A stretch of DNA of 64,000 nt from Thermoflexus sp. (GTDB lineage Bacteria > Chloroflexota > Anaerolineae > Thermoflexales > Thermoflexaceae). The position numbers and the translations under genes were made by a program. The DNA is taken from positions 1 through 64,000 of the forward strand of contig NZ_DAOUCJ010000075.1 of assembly GCF_034432235.1 (NCBI RefSeq), given 5' to 3'. Numbering within the stretch: the stretch's first letter is position 1; every line of letters begins with the position of its first letter. This document shows positions 44,243 through 52,569 of the stretch, piece after piece. The notes under the pieces are model-generated. The model made no database searches and was not told where the DNA came from. It was given only the letters and a program-made list of their open reading frames with translations.

Positions 44243-45034
44243 CTATCCCGGAGGATCCGAAAGATGGCCTGCCCAGCTTTCCACCAGGGCCCGGATCAGC
44301 CCGGCCTGGGTGTGCTCCCGGGCCACCGCCACGATCGGGAAGCCCAGGGCCCTGGCTTCCGCCGCCGTGATCGGCCCGATGCATACCGCCGGCAGATCCG
44401 CAGGTCGAAGGGCTTCCGGCAGACGTTCCAGGAGCTCGGCCAGGGCACGGGCTGTCGAGGGGCTGGTGAAGGTCACCCGATGGGGCCGTGGGGTGAGGAT
44501 CCCTTGCAAGGCCTCCGGATCTCCGCCCAGCACCACCCGGTAAGCCGTCACTTCCACCACCTCCGCCCCGCGGGCCCGCAGCCGCTCCGCCAGGTCCCGA
44601 CGGGCGATGTCCGCGCGAGGAAGCAGGATGCGTCGCCCCCTCACCTCCTCCAGTCCTTCCGCCATCGCCTCGGAAAGATAGACAGGGGGAAGGTAATCCA
44701 CCGTCAGGCCGTAACGCTGGAGGGCCCGGGCGGTCGCCGGACCGATCGCCCCCAGGCGCGCCCGGGCCAGATCCCGCGGCGATCCGCCGGTGGATTGAAG
44801 GGCTTGCATGAAGGCGTGAACCCCATTGGCGCTGGTGAAGAGGATCCAGTCGAACGCCGGGGCCTGTCGGGCCGCCTCCTCCAGCGGCCGGGGATCCTCA
44901 GGGGACCGGATGTCGATGGCCGGGAACAGCAGGGGGATCGCCCCCAGCGCCTGAAGGCGCTCCGCCAGGTCCTCCCCTGCACGGCGCGGACGGGTGATCA
45001 GCACACGGCATCCGGCGAGCGGAAGTCGTTTCAT
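44243..45034 (-). CDS. hemD: uroporphyrinogen-III synthase HemD
   Basis: 263 aa. The ATG at 45034 overlaps the hemC stop (ATGA). Two Rossmann-like halves: 'CRVLITRPRRAGEDLAERLQALGAIPLLFP', 'DWILFTSANGVHAFMQAL', 'LGAIGPATARALQRYGL', 'RILLPRADIARRDLAERLRARGAEV', 'VTFTSPSTARALAELL' and 'VCIGPITAAEARALGF'. It closes hydroxymethylbilane to uroporphyrinogen III. The family is weakly conserved, but the position between hemC and hemB settles it. Confidence 0.95.
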   Translation of the reverse strand: MKRLPLAGCRVLITRPRRAGEDLAERLQALGAIPLLFPAIDIRSPEDPRPLEEAARQAPAFDWILFTSANGVHAFMQALQSTGGSPRDLARARLGAIGPATARALQRYGLTVDYLPPVYLSEAMAEGLEEVRGRRILLPRADIARRDLAERLRARGAEVVEVTAYRVVLGGDPEALQGILTPRPHRVTFTSPSTARALAELLERLPEALRPADLPAVCIGPITAAEARALGFPIVAVAREHTQAGLIRALVESWAGHLSDPPG

Positions 45035-45939
45035 TCCCCTTCCTCCAGCAGCATGGATCCATCCGTGGCCTTCATCCGTTCCGCCAGCGCTTCCCCCAGC
45101 GCCTCCGCTGCCTCGGCCGGCCCCTCGATCTGCCCCCGGACCCCCCGCGTCCCATCCAGCGCCATCACCCGTCCTTCCAGCGTTAAGCGCTCCCCGTGGA
45201 CTTCCGCATAGGCCGCGATGGGGACGCGACAGCCACCTCCCAGGGCCCGCAGGAACGCCCGTTCCGCGGTTACGGCCCACCAGGTCGGAAGATGGTTCAG
45301 GTGCCCCACCAGGGCCAGGGTTGGGGCGTCGTCCGCCCGGACCTCCACCGCGATGGCGCCCTGGCCAGGGGCGGGAAGCACCTGCTCCAGGGGGAAGATC
45401 TCCACGATCTCCCCGCCCCGGCCCAGGCGGATCAGCCCGGCCACCGCCAGCACGATGGCTTCGTAATGTCCCTCCTCCAATCGCCGCAACCGGGTATCCA
45501 CATTGCCAACCAGGGGGAGGTAAACCAGGTCCGGCCGCAGCGCCCGCAGCTGGGCGGTGCGGCGGGGGCTGCCGGTTCCCACCCGCGCGCCCGATGGCAG
45601 CGTCGCCCAGGTCCATCCGTTCCGGGCGATGAGCGCCTCGCGGGGGTCCTCCCGCTCCAGCACCGCGGCCAGCCGCAGCCCGGACACCGGATCCGTAGGG
45701 AGATCCTTCAGGCTGTGCACCGCTAGATCGATCTCCCCCTTCAGAAGCGCATGCTGCAGCTCCTTGACGAAAGCCCCCCGCACCTCCCGTTGCCCACGAT
45801 CGCCGCTGGTGCGGATGATCACGGTTTCCAGGGGAAGCTCCGGGTCCAGCGCCCGCAGCCTCCGGAGGACCTGCTCGGTTTGCGCCCGGGCGAGGGCACT
45901 GCCTCGCGTGCCAATGCGCAACGGTCGTGGGCCGCGCAT
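45031..45939 (-). CDS. hemC: porphobilinogen deaminase HemC
   Basis: 302 aa from the ATG at 45939 (GGAG 6 nt upstream); an in-frame ATG at 45951 is an alternative. 'LRIGTRGSALARAQTEQVLRRL', 'GAFVKELQHALLKGEIDLAVHSLKDLPT', 'GTGSPRRTAQLRALRPDL', 'LPAPGQGAIAVEVRADD' and the dipyrromethane-cofactor Cys in 'LGGGCRVPIAAYAEV'. It polymerises four porphobilinogens. It lies 53 bp after hemA and overlaps hemD. Confidence 0.96.
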   Translation of the reverse strand: MRGPRPLRIGTRGSALARAQTEQVLRRLRALDPELPLETVIIRTSGDRGQREVRGAFVKELQHALLKGEIDLAVHSLKDLPTDPVSGLRLAAVLEREDPREALIARNGWTWATLPSGARVGTGSPRRTAQLRALRPDLVYLPLVGNVDTRLRRLEEGHYEAIVLAVAGLIRLGRGGEIVEIFPLEQVLPAPGQGAIAVEVRADDAPTLALVGHLNHLPTWWAVTAERAFLRALGGGCRVPIAAYAEVHGERLTLEGRVMALDGTRGVRGQIEGPAEAAEALGEALAERMKATDGSMLLEEGE

Positions 45940-45991
45940 GGGACACTCCATCGCGGGAAATCTCCCCCCGCCTGGAGGCAACCGCCGGGAA

Positions 45992-47263
45992 CTACGACTC
46001 CCCCCAGGCGGGTGGGATCGGGCCACCCCCATCCCCTTCTTTTTCCCATTCCCAAAGCACTCGCAGCCGCTGAAACGCGTAAGGATCCTCCGCCATCCCT
46101 TTCAAGCCCATCATCTGCAAATGGAGGAGCTTCTGGACCAGGCGATGGGCGAACTGCTCAATCCGGGCCCGCTGGGTGGGGGTCAGCTCCCCGAGCTTGG
46201 GCCAGAGCCATTCCAGCTCCTGTCGCCGGAGCGCATCGGCGCGCCGCTGCAGCTGCGCGATCACCGGCCCGACCTGGCGGCCCCGCCACCATCGCTCCCA
46301 CTCCCTCACCGCTTCCGCCACCATCTCCTCCGCCCGGGCGATGGCCTCCGCCATCCGTTCCCGATACCGGGCGTTGAGGGCCTGCAGATCCTCCAGACGG
46401 ATGCAATGAACTCCCGGCGTCAGCGGTCCATCGAGGCCCACATTGGGCGGTGCCCCCAGATCTACCAGCCAGAGCGGTGCTCCACCGCGAGCGGCGATGA
46501 TCCCTTGCAGATCCGGCGCCGAAAGGATCGGTCGAGGGGTGGCCAGGGCGAGGAAGGCCACATCCACCCGGATCAGGTCCGCTGTGAGATTCATCAATGT
46601 GCCCGCTTCCCCGCCCACCTGCTCGGCCAGGGCGCGGGCTCGCTCCGGCGTCCGGCTGAGCACCCGTATCGGAGCGGGTCGATAGCGGAGGAGGGCATGC
46701 GCAATCTGGGTGCCCATCGTTCCGGCCCCGGCGACCAGGACCCGCTTTCCTTCCAGGGAGATCCGACGGTGGACTTCTTGGACCGCCAGAGTGGCCAGCG
46801 ATACGGGGAGGCGGCCGAGCTCCGTCCGGGCGCGAACCGCCCGGCCCAGGGCCAGGGCGCGCTCCAGCAGCGGGCCCAGGATCGGCCCGGCCGCTCCCAC
46901 TTCCCGGGCGATGGCCAGAGCGCTCCGGATCTGACCGAGGATCTCGGTCTCCCCAACCGCCGTGGAATCCAGGCCAGCGGCGACCCGAAATAAATGGACG
47001 GCAACCGCTCGACCCACCCAGAGAACGGGGAACCGGCCGGGAAGAGAGCGACGCAGGAAGGCCACGGCCTCCTCCAGCGGGCCGACACCGTAGATCTCCA
47101 GACGCTCGCAGGTGCTCAGCACGACCCCTTCCCTCATCCCCAGGGCCCGAAAGGCCGCCAGCCGCTCCCGCACCTCCTCCGGCGGAAGCCCCAGCCACGC
47201 CGCCAAACCCTCGAGCCCCTCCCGTCGATGAAAGCCGATCCCAAATAACCCGGCGTCCGCCAC
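45992..47263 (-). CDS. hemA: glutamyl-tRNA reductase HemA
   Basis: 423 aa from a GTG at 47263, with GGGAGG upstream. Catalytic Cys52 in 'VVLSTCERLEIYGVG'; 'HLFRVAAGLDSTAVGETEILGQIRSAL', the NADPH-binding 'RVLVAGAGTMGTQIAHALL' and a C-terminal dimerisation helix. It makes glutamate semialdehyde from charged tRNA-Glu, the first C5 step and the usual control point. It heads the ten-gene operon and follows a good promoter at 47309-47338. A short Gly/Pro-rich tail follows the dimerisation domain. Confidence 0.95.
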   Translation of the reverse strand: MADAGLFGIGFHRREGLEGLAAWLGLPPEEVRERLAAFRALGMREGVVLSTCERLEIYGVGPLEEAVAFLRRSLPGRFPVLWVGRAVAVHLFRVAAGLDSTAVGETEILGQIRSALAIAREVGAAGPILGPLLERALALGRAVRARTELGRLPVSLATLAVQEVHRRISLEGKRVLVAGAGTMGTQIAHALLRYRPAPIRVLSRTPERARALAEQVGGEAGTLMNLTADLIRVDVAFLALATPRPILSAPDLQGIIAARGGAPLWLVDLGAPPNVGLDGPLTPGVHCIRLEDLQALNARYRERMAEAIARAEEMVAEAVREWERWWRGRQVGPVIAQLQRRADALRRQELEWLWPKLGELTPTQRARIEQFAHRLVQKLLHLQMMGLKGMAEDPYAFQRLRVLWEWEKEGDGGGPIPPAWGES

Positions 47264-47308
47264 CGTTCCGGACCTCCCAGGCCGTCCCTTCCCTACGAAT
47301 CAGACAAA

Positions 47309-47338
47309 ATTCTACGTTTTAATTAGTGTTTGCGTCAA
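47309..47338 (-). promoter_or_regulatory. promoter of the haem operon
   Basis: On the minus strand TTGACG (47333-47338) and TAGAAT (47309-47314) with an 18-bp A/T-rich spacer, giving a leader of about 40 nt before the hemA GTG. Confidence 0.75.
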
Positions 47339-47554
47339 GATCGCTAAGAATTATTCAGATTCCGTGGTCCAGATTCCAGAGCCCTCCGATGCCCGCATGG
47401 CGCCCGCGGGGCTGAGGGTTGATGGAGGGAACGGGGGAGGTTCCTCGAGCGGAAGGAGCGGTCCGCTGGCCCGGCCGAACCCTGGCTGTCCACCGGGCGA
47501 TGGAAAAGCCCTGCTCGCCTCCGATCCCGCATTTTCCCCTTCTTCGCCCTCGAC

Positions 47555-47560
47555 TATAAT
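47555..47560 (+). promoter_or_regulatory. -10 element for ade
   Basis: A perfect TATAAT on the plus strand, with only a weak TTTTCC at 17-bp spacing. A start near 47567 would place the nested inverted repeat at the very 5' end of the transcript. Confidence 0.5.
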
Positions 47561-47574
47561 GTTTCCAAACACGT

Positions 47575-47623
47575 GGGATCCCCGAGGGAATCCGACATTC
47601 CGTCGGAGTCAAGCGGGGATCCC
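47575..47623 (+). promoter_or_regulatory. nested hairpin in the ade 5' leader
   Basis: A perfect outer 10-bp stem GGGATCCCCG / CGGGGATCCC enclosing an inner 6-bp stem TCCGAC / GTCGGA with a 5-nt loop. It lies between the -10 and the ade start and is not followed by a U-run. It does not have the conserved core of the purine riboswitch. It may be an operator or an mRNA-stabilising or regulatory structure. Confidence 0.55.
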
Positions 47624-47718
47624 CTTTCGAGGACATTGGAGGGATACAGAGGATACAGGGGGAAGGGCCGCCCCCCCGGATTGGCGCGCAACTTCTCCTT
47701 CCCGAAGGAGGATCGCCT

Positions 47719-49431
47719 ATGGAGCTCGCCCATCGGATCCGCCTGGCGCGCGGTCAGGAGCCGGCCGACCTGCTCCTCAAAGGAGGACGCCTGATCAATG
47801 TGTTTACCGGGGACGTTTATGAGGCGGATATTGCGATTCACGGTTCATGGATTGTGGGCATCGGCGAGGGCTACACGGCCCGGGAGGTCATTGATCTGAA
47901 AGGCCGCTTTGTGGCTCCAGGGTTCATCGATGCCCATGTGCACATCGAAAGCAGTATGGTTCCCCCACCCGAGTTCGCCCGCGCCGTCGTCCCCCGGGGC
48001 ACTACCACGGTGATCATCGATCCCCATGAGATCGCCAACGTCCTGGGCCTGGATGGCATCCGCTATATGCTGAACGCCGCCAAATACAACCCCCTGAGCG
48101 TTTTCGTGATGCTGCCCTCGTGCGTCCCGGCCTCCCCTATGGAGACGGCAGGGGCCGCCCTTTACTGGTATGATCTCCAGCCGCTGCTTTCCAGCCCCTG
48201 GGTGCTGGGGCTGGCGGAAATGATGAACTATCCGGGGGTGATCAACGGCGACCCGGCGGTGCTGGACAAGCTCCGAGCCTTCGCCCACGTGGTCCGCGAT
48301 GGCCACGCCCCGCAGCTCACCGGCCGGGACCTGGTGGCCTATGTGGCGGCGGGGATCACCTCGGATCACGAATGCACGACGGCGGAGGAGGCCCGGGAGA
48401 AAGCCCGCCTGGGGATGTATATTTTCGTCCGCGAATCCTCCGTGGCCCGCAACCTGGCGGATCTCCTCCCCGCCATCACCCCGGCGAACAGCCGCCGCTT
48501 TTGCTTCTGCACCGACGACCGCCATCCCCTCGATCTGCTGGACGAAGGCCACATCGATTTCCTGATCCGCAAAGCGGTGCGCCTGGGCCTGGATCCCGTC
48601 ACGGCGATCCAGATGGCCACCCTGAACCCGGCGGAGCATTTCCGGCTCCACGATCGGGGCGCCATCGCTCCGGGTCGGGTCGCCGATCTGGTGGTGTTCT
48701 CCGATCTTTACGACCTCCGCCCGGAGCTCGTTTTCCGCCACGGGGTCCTGGTCGCAGAGAATGGACGGCCGCTCTGGGAGCCGGTCAGCCGGAGGGTGGA
48801 CCTGCGGAGCACCATGAACATCGCCTGGGATCGAATCCAGTTTCGGATCCCAGCCCGGGGTCGCCGGATCCATGTGATCGGGGTGATCCCGGATCAGCTG
48901 ATCACGCCGCACCTGATCGAGGACGCCCGCATCCTCGACGGCGATGCGGTGGCGGATCCGGAGCGGGATCTGCTGAAGATCGCGGTGATCGAACGCCACC
49001 GGGCCACCGGGCAGATGGGCCTCGGGTTCGTGAAGGGGATGGGATTGCGGCGGGGCGCGCTGGCTTCCTCGGTGGCCCACGATCACCACAATATCGTGGT
49101 GATCGGGGCCGATGATCCCTCGATGATGACAGCGGTTCGGGCGGTGGCGGAGACCGGCGGGGGTGTGGCGGTCGCCGACGGCGAGCGGGTGCTGGCCCGG
49201 GTTCCGCTCCCCATCGCCGGGCTGATGTCCGATCGGCCCATTGAAACCGTCCGCCAGCAGATGGAAGAGGTGCTAAGGGCCGCCCGGGCTCTGGGGAGCG
49301 AGCTCCCCAATCCCCTGATGACCATGAGCTTCCTGGCTCTGGAGGTGATCCCGGAGCTGAAGATCACTGACGTGGGCCTGGTGGATGTCAACCGGTTCGA
49401 GCGGATCCCCCTGTTCGTAGAAGAATCATAA
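47719..49431 (+). CDS. ade: adenine deaminase
   Basis: 570 aa from the ATG at 47719, with AAGGAGG upstream. Amidohydrolase features: 'LINVFTGDVYEADIAIHGSWIVGIG', metal ligands 'APGFIDAHVHIESSMVPP', 'TTVIIDPHEIANVLG', 'GITSDHECTTAEEAREKARLGM', 'FCTDDRHPLDLLDEGHID', and the Ade-specific C-terminal domain 'VAHDHHNIVVIGADDPSMM', 'PNPLMTMSFLALEVIPELKIT'. It deaminates adenine to hypoxanthine in purine salvage. It is monocistronic: a terminator-like hairpin follows. Confidence 0.96.
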   Translation: MELAHRIRLARGQEPADLLLKGGRLINVFTGDVYEADIAIHGSWIVGIGEGYTAREVIDLKGRFVAPGFIDAHVHIESSMVPPPEFARAVVPRGTTTVIIDPHEIANVLGLDGIRYMLNAAKYNPLSVFVMLPSCVPASPMETAGAALYWYDLQPLLSSPWVLGLAEMMNYPGVINGDPAVLDKLRAFAHVVRDGHAPQLTGRDLVAYVAAGITSDHECTTAEEAREKARLGMYIFVRESSVARNLADLLPAITPANSRRFCFCTDDRHPLDLLDEGHIDFLIRKAVRLGLDPVTAIQMATLNPAEHFRLHDRGAIAPGRVADLVVFSDLYDLRPELVFRHGVLVAENGRPLWEPVSRRVDLRSTMNIAWDRIQFRIPARGRRIHVIGVIPDQLITPHLIEDARILDGDAVADPERDLLKIAVIERHRATGQMGLGFVKGMGLRRGALASSVAHDHHNIVVIGADDPSMMTAVRAVAETGGGVAVADGERVLARVPLPIAGLMSDRPIETVRQQMEEVLRAARALGSELPNPLMTMSFLALEVIPELKITDVGLVDVNRFERIPLFVEES

Positions 49432-49437
49432 AGGGAA

Positions 49438-49470
49438 GGGTGGGCGGACTGCGAAGGCGCCCGCCCACCC
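49438..49470. terminator. bidirectional terminator-like hairpin between ade and ppc
   Basis: A perfect 10-bp stem GGGTGGGCGG / CCGCCCACCC with a 13-nt loop, between the convergent stops of ade (49431) and ppc (49481). GGGCCTTCCTTTA follows on the plus side and CTTCCCTTTATG on the minus side. Confidence 0.7.
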
Positions 49471-49480
49471 GGGCCTTCCT

Positions 49481-52210
49481 TTACCCCGTGGTGCGCAACC
49501 CGGCCGCGACCCCCTGAATGGTGAGCCACAGGGCCTCCCGCAGTCCCTCCGCCTCCGGCTGTCCCCGCCAGCGCCGAAGCAAAAGGATCTGGATGAAGTT
49601 CAGGGGATCCACATAAGGGTTTCGCACCTGGATCGAGCGCTTCAGCCACGGGATATCCTCCAGGAGATCGGGCAAACCCATGATGCGCAGAATCGCCCGC
49701 CGCGTTCGATCGTATTCCCTCTCGATCCGGGACCAGATCGCCTCGCGGACGGATTCGTCGGGGACCAGCTCGGCGTAGGCCCGGGCGATCCCCAGGTCAG
49801 TCTTCGCGAGGGCCAGCGCCGCATCCGCCAGGACCACCTGGAAGAACGGCCAGCGGCGGGCCATCTCCTCCAGAAGCGACCAGCCGGAGGCCCCTTCCGC
49901 CCGCACGAAGGCTTCCACGCCGGTCCCCAACCCGAACCACCCCGGAAGCAGATGGCGGCTCTGGGTCCAGGAGAACACCCAGGGGATCGCCCGCAGATCT
50001 TCCAGTCGCCGCTCCGGGCGTCGGCGGGCAGGGCGGGAGGCGATGGGGAGCTCCTCGATGCCATCGATGGGCGTCGCATGTTCAAAATAGGTGAGAAAGC
50101 CGGGGATCTCCAGGAGCTCCCGATATGCTCGGTAAGCCGCCTCGCTCATCCGCTCCATCGCTTCCACCCATGCCGCCTCCGGCTCCGGGGAAGGCAGGGC
50201 GGAGACCAGCAGCGTCGCCCACAGGACCTGTTCCAGATGGCGGTAAGCGATCTGCGGATCGTCGTAACGTTCCGCCAGCACCTCGCCCTGCTCGGTCATG
50301 CGCAGGCGTCCGCCCACCGCGTCGGGCGGGAGACCCAGGATGCTCCGGGCCGCCGGGCCGCCGCCCCGCCCCAGGGCCCCGCCCCGCCCATGGAAGAAGG
50401 TGAGGGTGACCCCATGGGCGCGGGCCACCCGGACCATCTCCGCCTGGGCCCGATAAAGGCCCCAGACAGCGGCCAGATATCCGCCATCCTTGGTGCTATC
50501 TGAGTAGCCGATCATCACCACCTGATGATCCCCCTGGCGGCTCAGATGCTCCCGATACGGAGGCAGGGAAAGCATCCGATCCAGGATCCCGGGCGCTTCC
50601 CGCAGCGTGGAGATGGTCTCGAATAACGGCGCAACCTGGAAGAACGCTGGAGGGGCTGAAAGGCCGTTGGCGCCGGCCATCAGCCAGAGCACGGCCAGCA
50701 CATCCGCCGGGCTGTGGGCCATGCTGATGATATACGGCCCCAGGGCCTCGGGGCCATAGGCCTGAGCGGCCTGATGGATCAGGCGGAACACCGCGAGGAC
50801 CTCCGTCGTCTCCGGCGATGGGGCCATCCGCTCCACCAGCTCCGCCGCGCGAGGGAAAGTCTCCATCAGAAGGGCGATCCGCTCTTCCTCGGAACACGGC
50901 AGATCGTCCGCCACCCCTGCCGCTCGAAGCACCTCGGCGATCGCTTCCGCGTGGCGTCGCGCTTCCTGACGCACATCCAGGCGGGCGATATGGAACCCAA
51001 ACACCTGAGCCTGGATCCACCAGTCCCACAGGAAGCCCTCGGCGATGCGCTCCCCACGGCCTTCCCGGAGGCTCTCCCGCATCCGCTCCAGATCCTCCAC
51101 CAGTTCCCGGGCGGACCGATAGGCGCCTTCCGGAGGCGGATCACCCGTTAGAGGGTCCCAGCGCAGCGTCTGCTCCAGGCGCCAGGCGATCACACCGATC
51201 CACCGGCGATATCCCTCATACGGGGAGAGACGGGAAAGGCGCTCCTGCAGGGCCGGCCACCGCGCCTCCGCCTCCGCCAGGGCTTGAGCGAGCGCGGAGG
51301 AGATCGGAGCCTGGCGCGTGGAGACCCCCAGGGCGATGAAGAGGTCACGAGCCTGCTGAAGATGAAGGGATAGAGCGACCTGGCGGTGGCGTTTCAGGGT
51401 TTGCGCGGTCACCTCCGCGGTCACCCGGGGGTTTCCATCCCGATCCCCTCCGATCCACGAGCCGAAGCGCAGGAAGATCGGCACCCGATCCTCCAGCTCC
51501 GGATAGGTGGCCCGGAGGGCCTCCCGAACATCCCGATACAGACGAGGGGTGAGGGACCACAACGTTCGGACGAAGAAGGACAGGCCGTTCTCCACCTCGT
51601 CCATCACGGAGGGACGGCGCACCCGAGTCAGGTCCGTCTGCCAGAAGGCGGTGAGCTCCGCCCGCAGGCGCCGGAGCAGCTCCTCCCGCTCCCGGGGCAA
51701 TCGATCGGGCGCATCCAGTTCGGTCAGGATCCCCCGGATCCGGCCCAGGATGCCCCGCACGGTCCGCCGTTTGGCTTCCGTCGGGTGGGCGGTGAACACC
51801 GGCTCGATGGAAAGCGCCTCGAGGACCGCGCGCACCGAGGCGGGAGGGATCCCGGCGGATCGGAGCCGGTGGAACGCCTCGACGATCGATTCGGGCCGAG
51901 GCTGGGGGTGCACCGCCTGCTCCCGCGCCCGCAGCACCCGCACCCGATGACGATCCTCCGCGAGGTTGGCCAGGTCGAAGAAAATCGTGAACGCCCGGGC
52001 GATGACATGGAGCTCGGGCAGCGTCAATCCCTCGAGGAGCGCCCGAAGCGCCCTCTCCGCCTCCGCATCCCCGGCCCGGCGGGCCCGGGCCAGCTGCCGG
52101 ACCTGTTCCTCCAGCTCAAAGCCCTCGAGCCCGGCCTGCTCCCGGATCACCTCACCGAGCAGATCCCCTAAAAGATGGATGTCCCGTCGAAGCGGCTGAT
52201 CGCTGATCAT
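49481..52210 (-). CDS. ppc: phosphoenolpyruvate carboxylase
   Basis: 909 aa from the ATG at 52210, with GGAGGAG upstream. Catalytic His in 'EPVFTAHPTEAKRRTV', 'GSWIGGDRDGNPRVTAE', 'MIGYSDSTKDGGYLAAVW', 'FFHGRGGALGRGGGPAAR', 'IPWVFSWTQSRHLLPGWFGLG' and the C-terminal 'VRNPYVDPLNFIQILLLRRWR' ending 'GVAAGLRTTG'. It is the bacterial-type enzyme that forms oxaloacetate from PEP and bicarbonate (anaplerosis). Full length, no phosphorylation extension. Confidence 0.97.
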   Translation of the reverse strand: MISDQPLRRDIHLLGDLLGEVIREQAGLEGFELEEQVRQLARARRAGDAEAERALRALLEGLTLPELHVIARAFTIFFDLANLAEDRHRVRVLRAREQAVHPQPRPESIVEAFHRLRSAGIPPASVRAVLEALSIEPVFTAHPTEAKRRTVRGILGRIRGILTELDAPDRLPREREELLRRLRAELTAFWQTDLTRVRRPSVMDEVENGLSFFVRTLWSLTPRLYRDVREALRATYPELEDRVPIFLRFGSWIGGDRDGNPRVTAEVTAQTLKRHRQVALSLHLQQARDLFIALGVSTRQAPISSALAQALAEAEARWPALQERLSRLSPYEGYRRWIGVIAWRLEQTLRWDPLTGDPPPEGAYRSARELVEDLERMRESLREGRGERIAEGFLWDWWIQAQVFGFHIARLDVRQEARRHAEAIAEVLRAAGVADDLPCSEEERIALLMETFPRAAELVERMAPSPETTEVLAVFRLIHQAAQAYGPEALGPYIISMAHSPADVLAVLWLMAGANGLSAPPAFFQVAPLFETISTLREAPGILDRMLSLPPYREHLSRQGDHQVVMIGYSDSTKDGGYLAAVWGLYRAQAEMVRVARAHGVTLTFFHGRGGALGRGGGPAARSILGLPPDAVGGRLRMTEQGEVLAERYDDPQIAYRHLEQVLWATLLVSALPSPEPEAAWVEAMERMSEAAYRAYRELLEIPGFLTYFEHATPIDGIEELPIASRPARRRPERRLEDLRAIPWVFSWTQSRHLLPGWFGLGTGVEAFVRAEGASGWSLLEEMARRWPFFQVVLADAALALAKTDLGIARAYAELVPDESVREAIWSRIEREYDRTRRAILRIMGLPDLLEDIPWLKRSIQVRNPYVDPLNFIQILLLRRWRGQPEAEGLREALWLTIQGVAAGLRTTG

Positions 52211-52569
52211 CGAGGCCTGAACTCCTCCCTAACTTGGGGATGCAATGTTCAGGGGGGAAGAGTCCCCACGCCGCTCTACTATCCTTCCTCCGCCCGCCAC
52301 AGGGCCGCACCGGAGGGGAATGATCTTCCCCGCCTGAAGGTTCAGACCACGTCGCTGGGATCATGACACTTATTGTATCGAGTTTCGGCTGAATCCGTCT
52401 GGAGATTGAGGAGCCACGCCAAGCAGCTCTCAAACCTCCACTGGGGTCTTGCTGAGGAAAGCGCAGATGCGCTCCCTTCGAAACCCCTGGCCGATTCCGC
52501 CGCTTTCGATTACGATTAGCTTAGAACAACATCCGACGAACCCCGGCGCCAGGAGAGGACTGAGGATCT
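52211..52569. other. divergent ppc/kinase control region
   Basis: 359 bases without a supported gene. A TACAAT (-10-like, minus strand, 52372-52377) could serve ppc, leaving a leader of about 155 nt with several short G/C hairpins. No convincing -35 or known riboswitch is seen. Confidence 0.5.

Larger units (their letters stand above)
47264..47718. other. divergent hemA/ade control region
   Basis: 455 bases with no supported gene. They contain an A/T-rich island with the hem promoter (47309-47338), a consensus -10 for ade (47555-47560) and a nested inverted repeat in the ade leader (47575-47623). A short tandem ACAGAGGATACAG-like repeat lies near 47640-47660. Confidence 0.6.

Noticed and set aside
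42493..44370. Long plus-strand open frame opposite hemQ and hemB
   Set aside because: Antisense shadow; composition is His/Pro/Arg-rich noise and no motif is present.
47561..47718. Purine riboswitch upstream of ade
   Set aside because: The structured leader lacks the three-way junction and conserved loop sequences of the purine aptamer.
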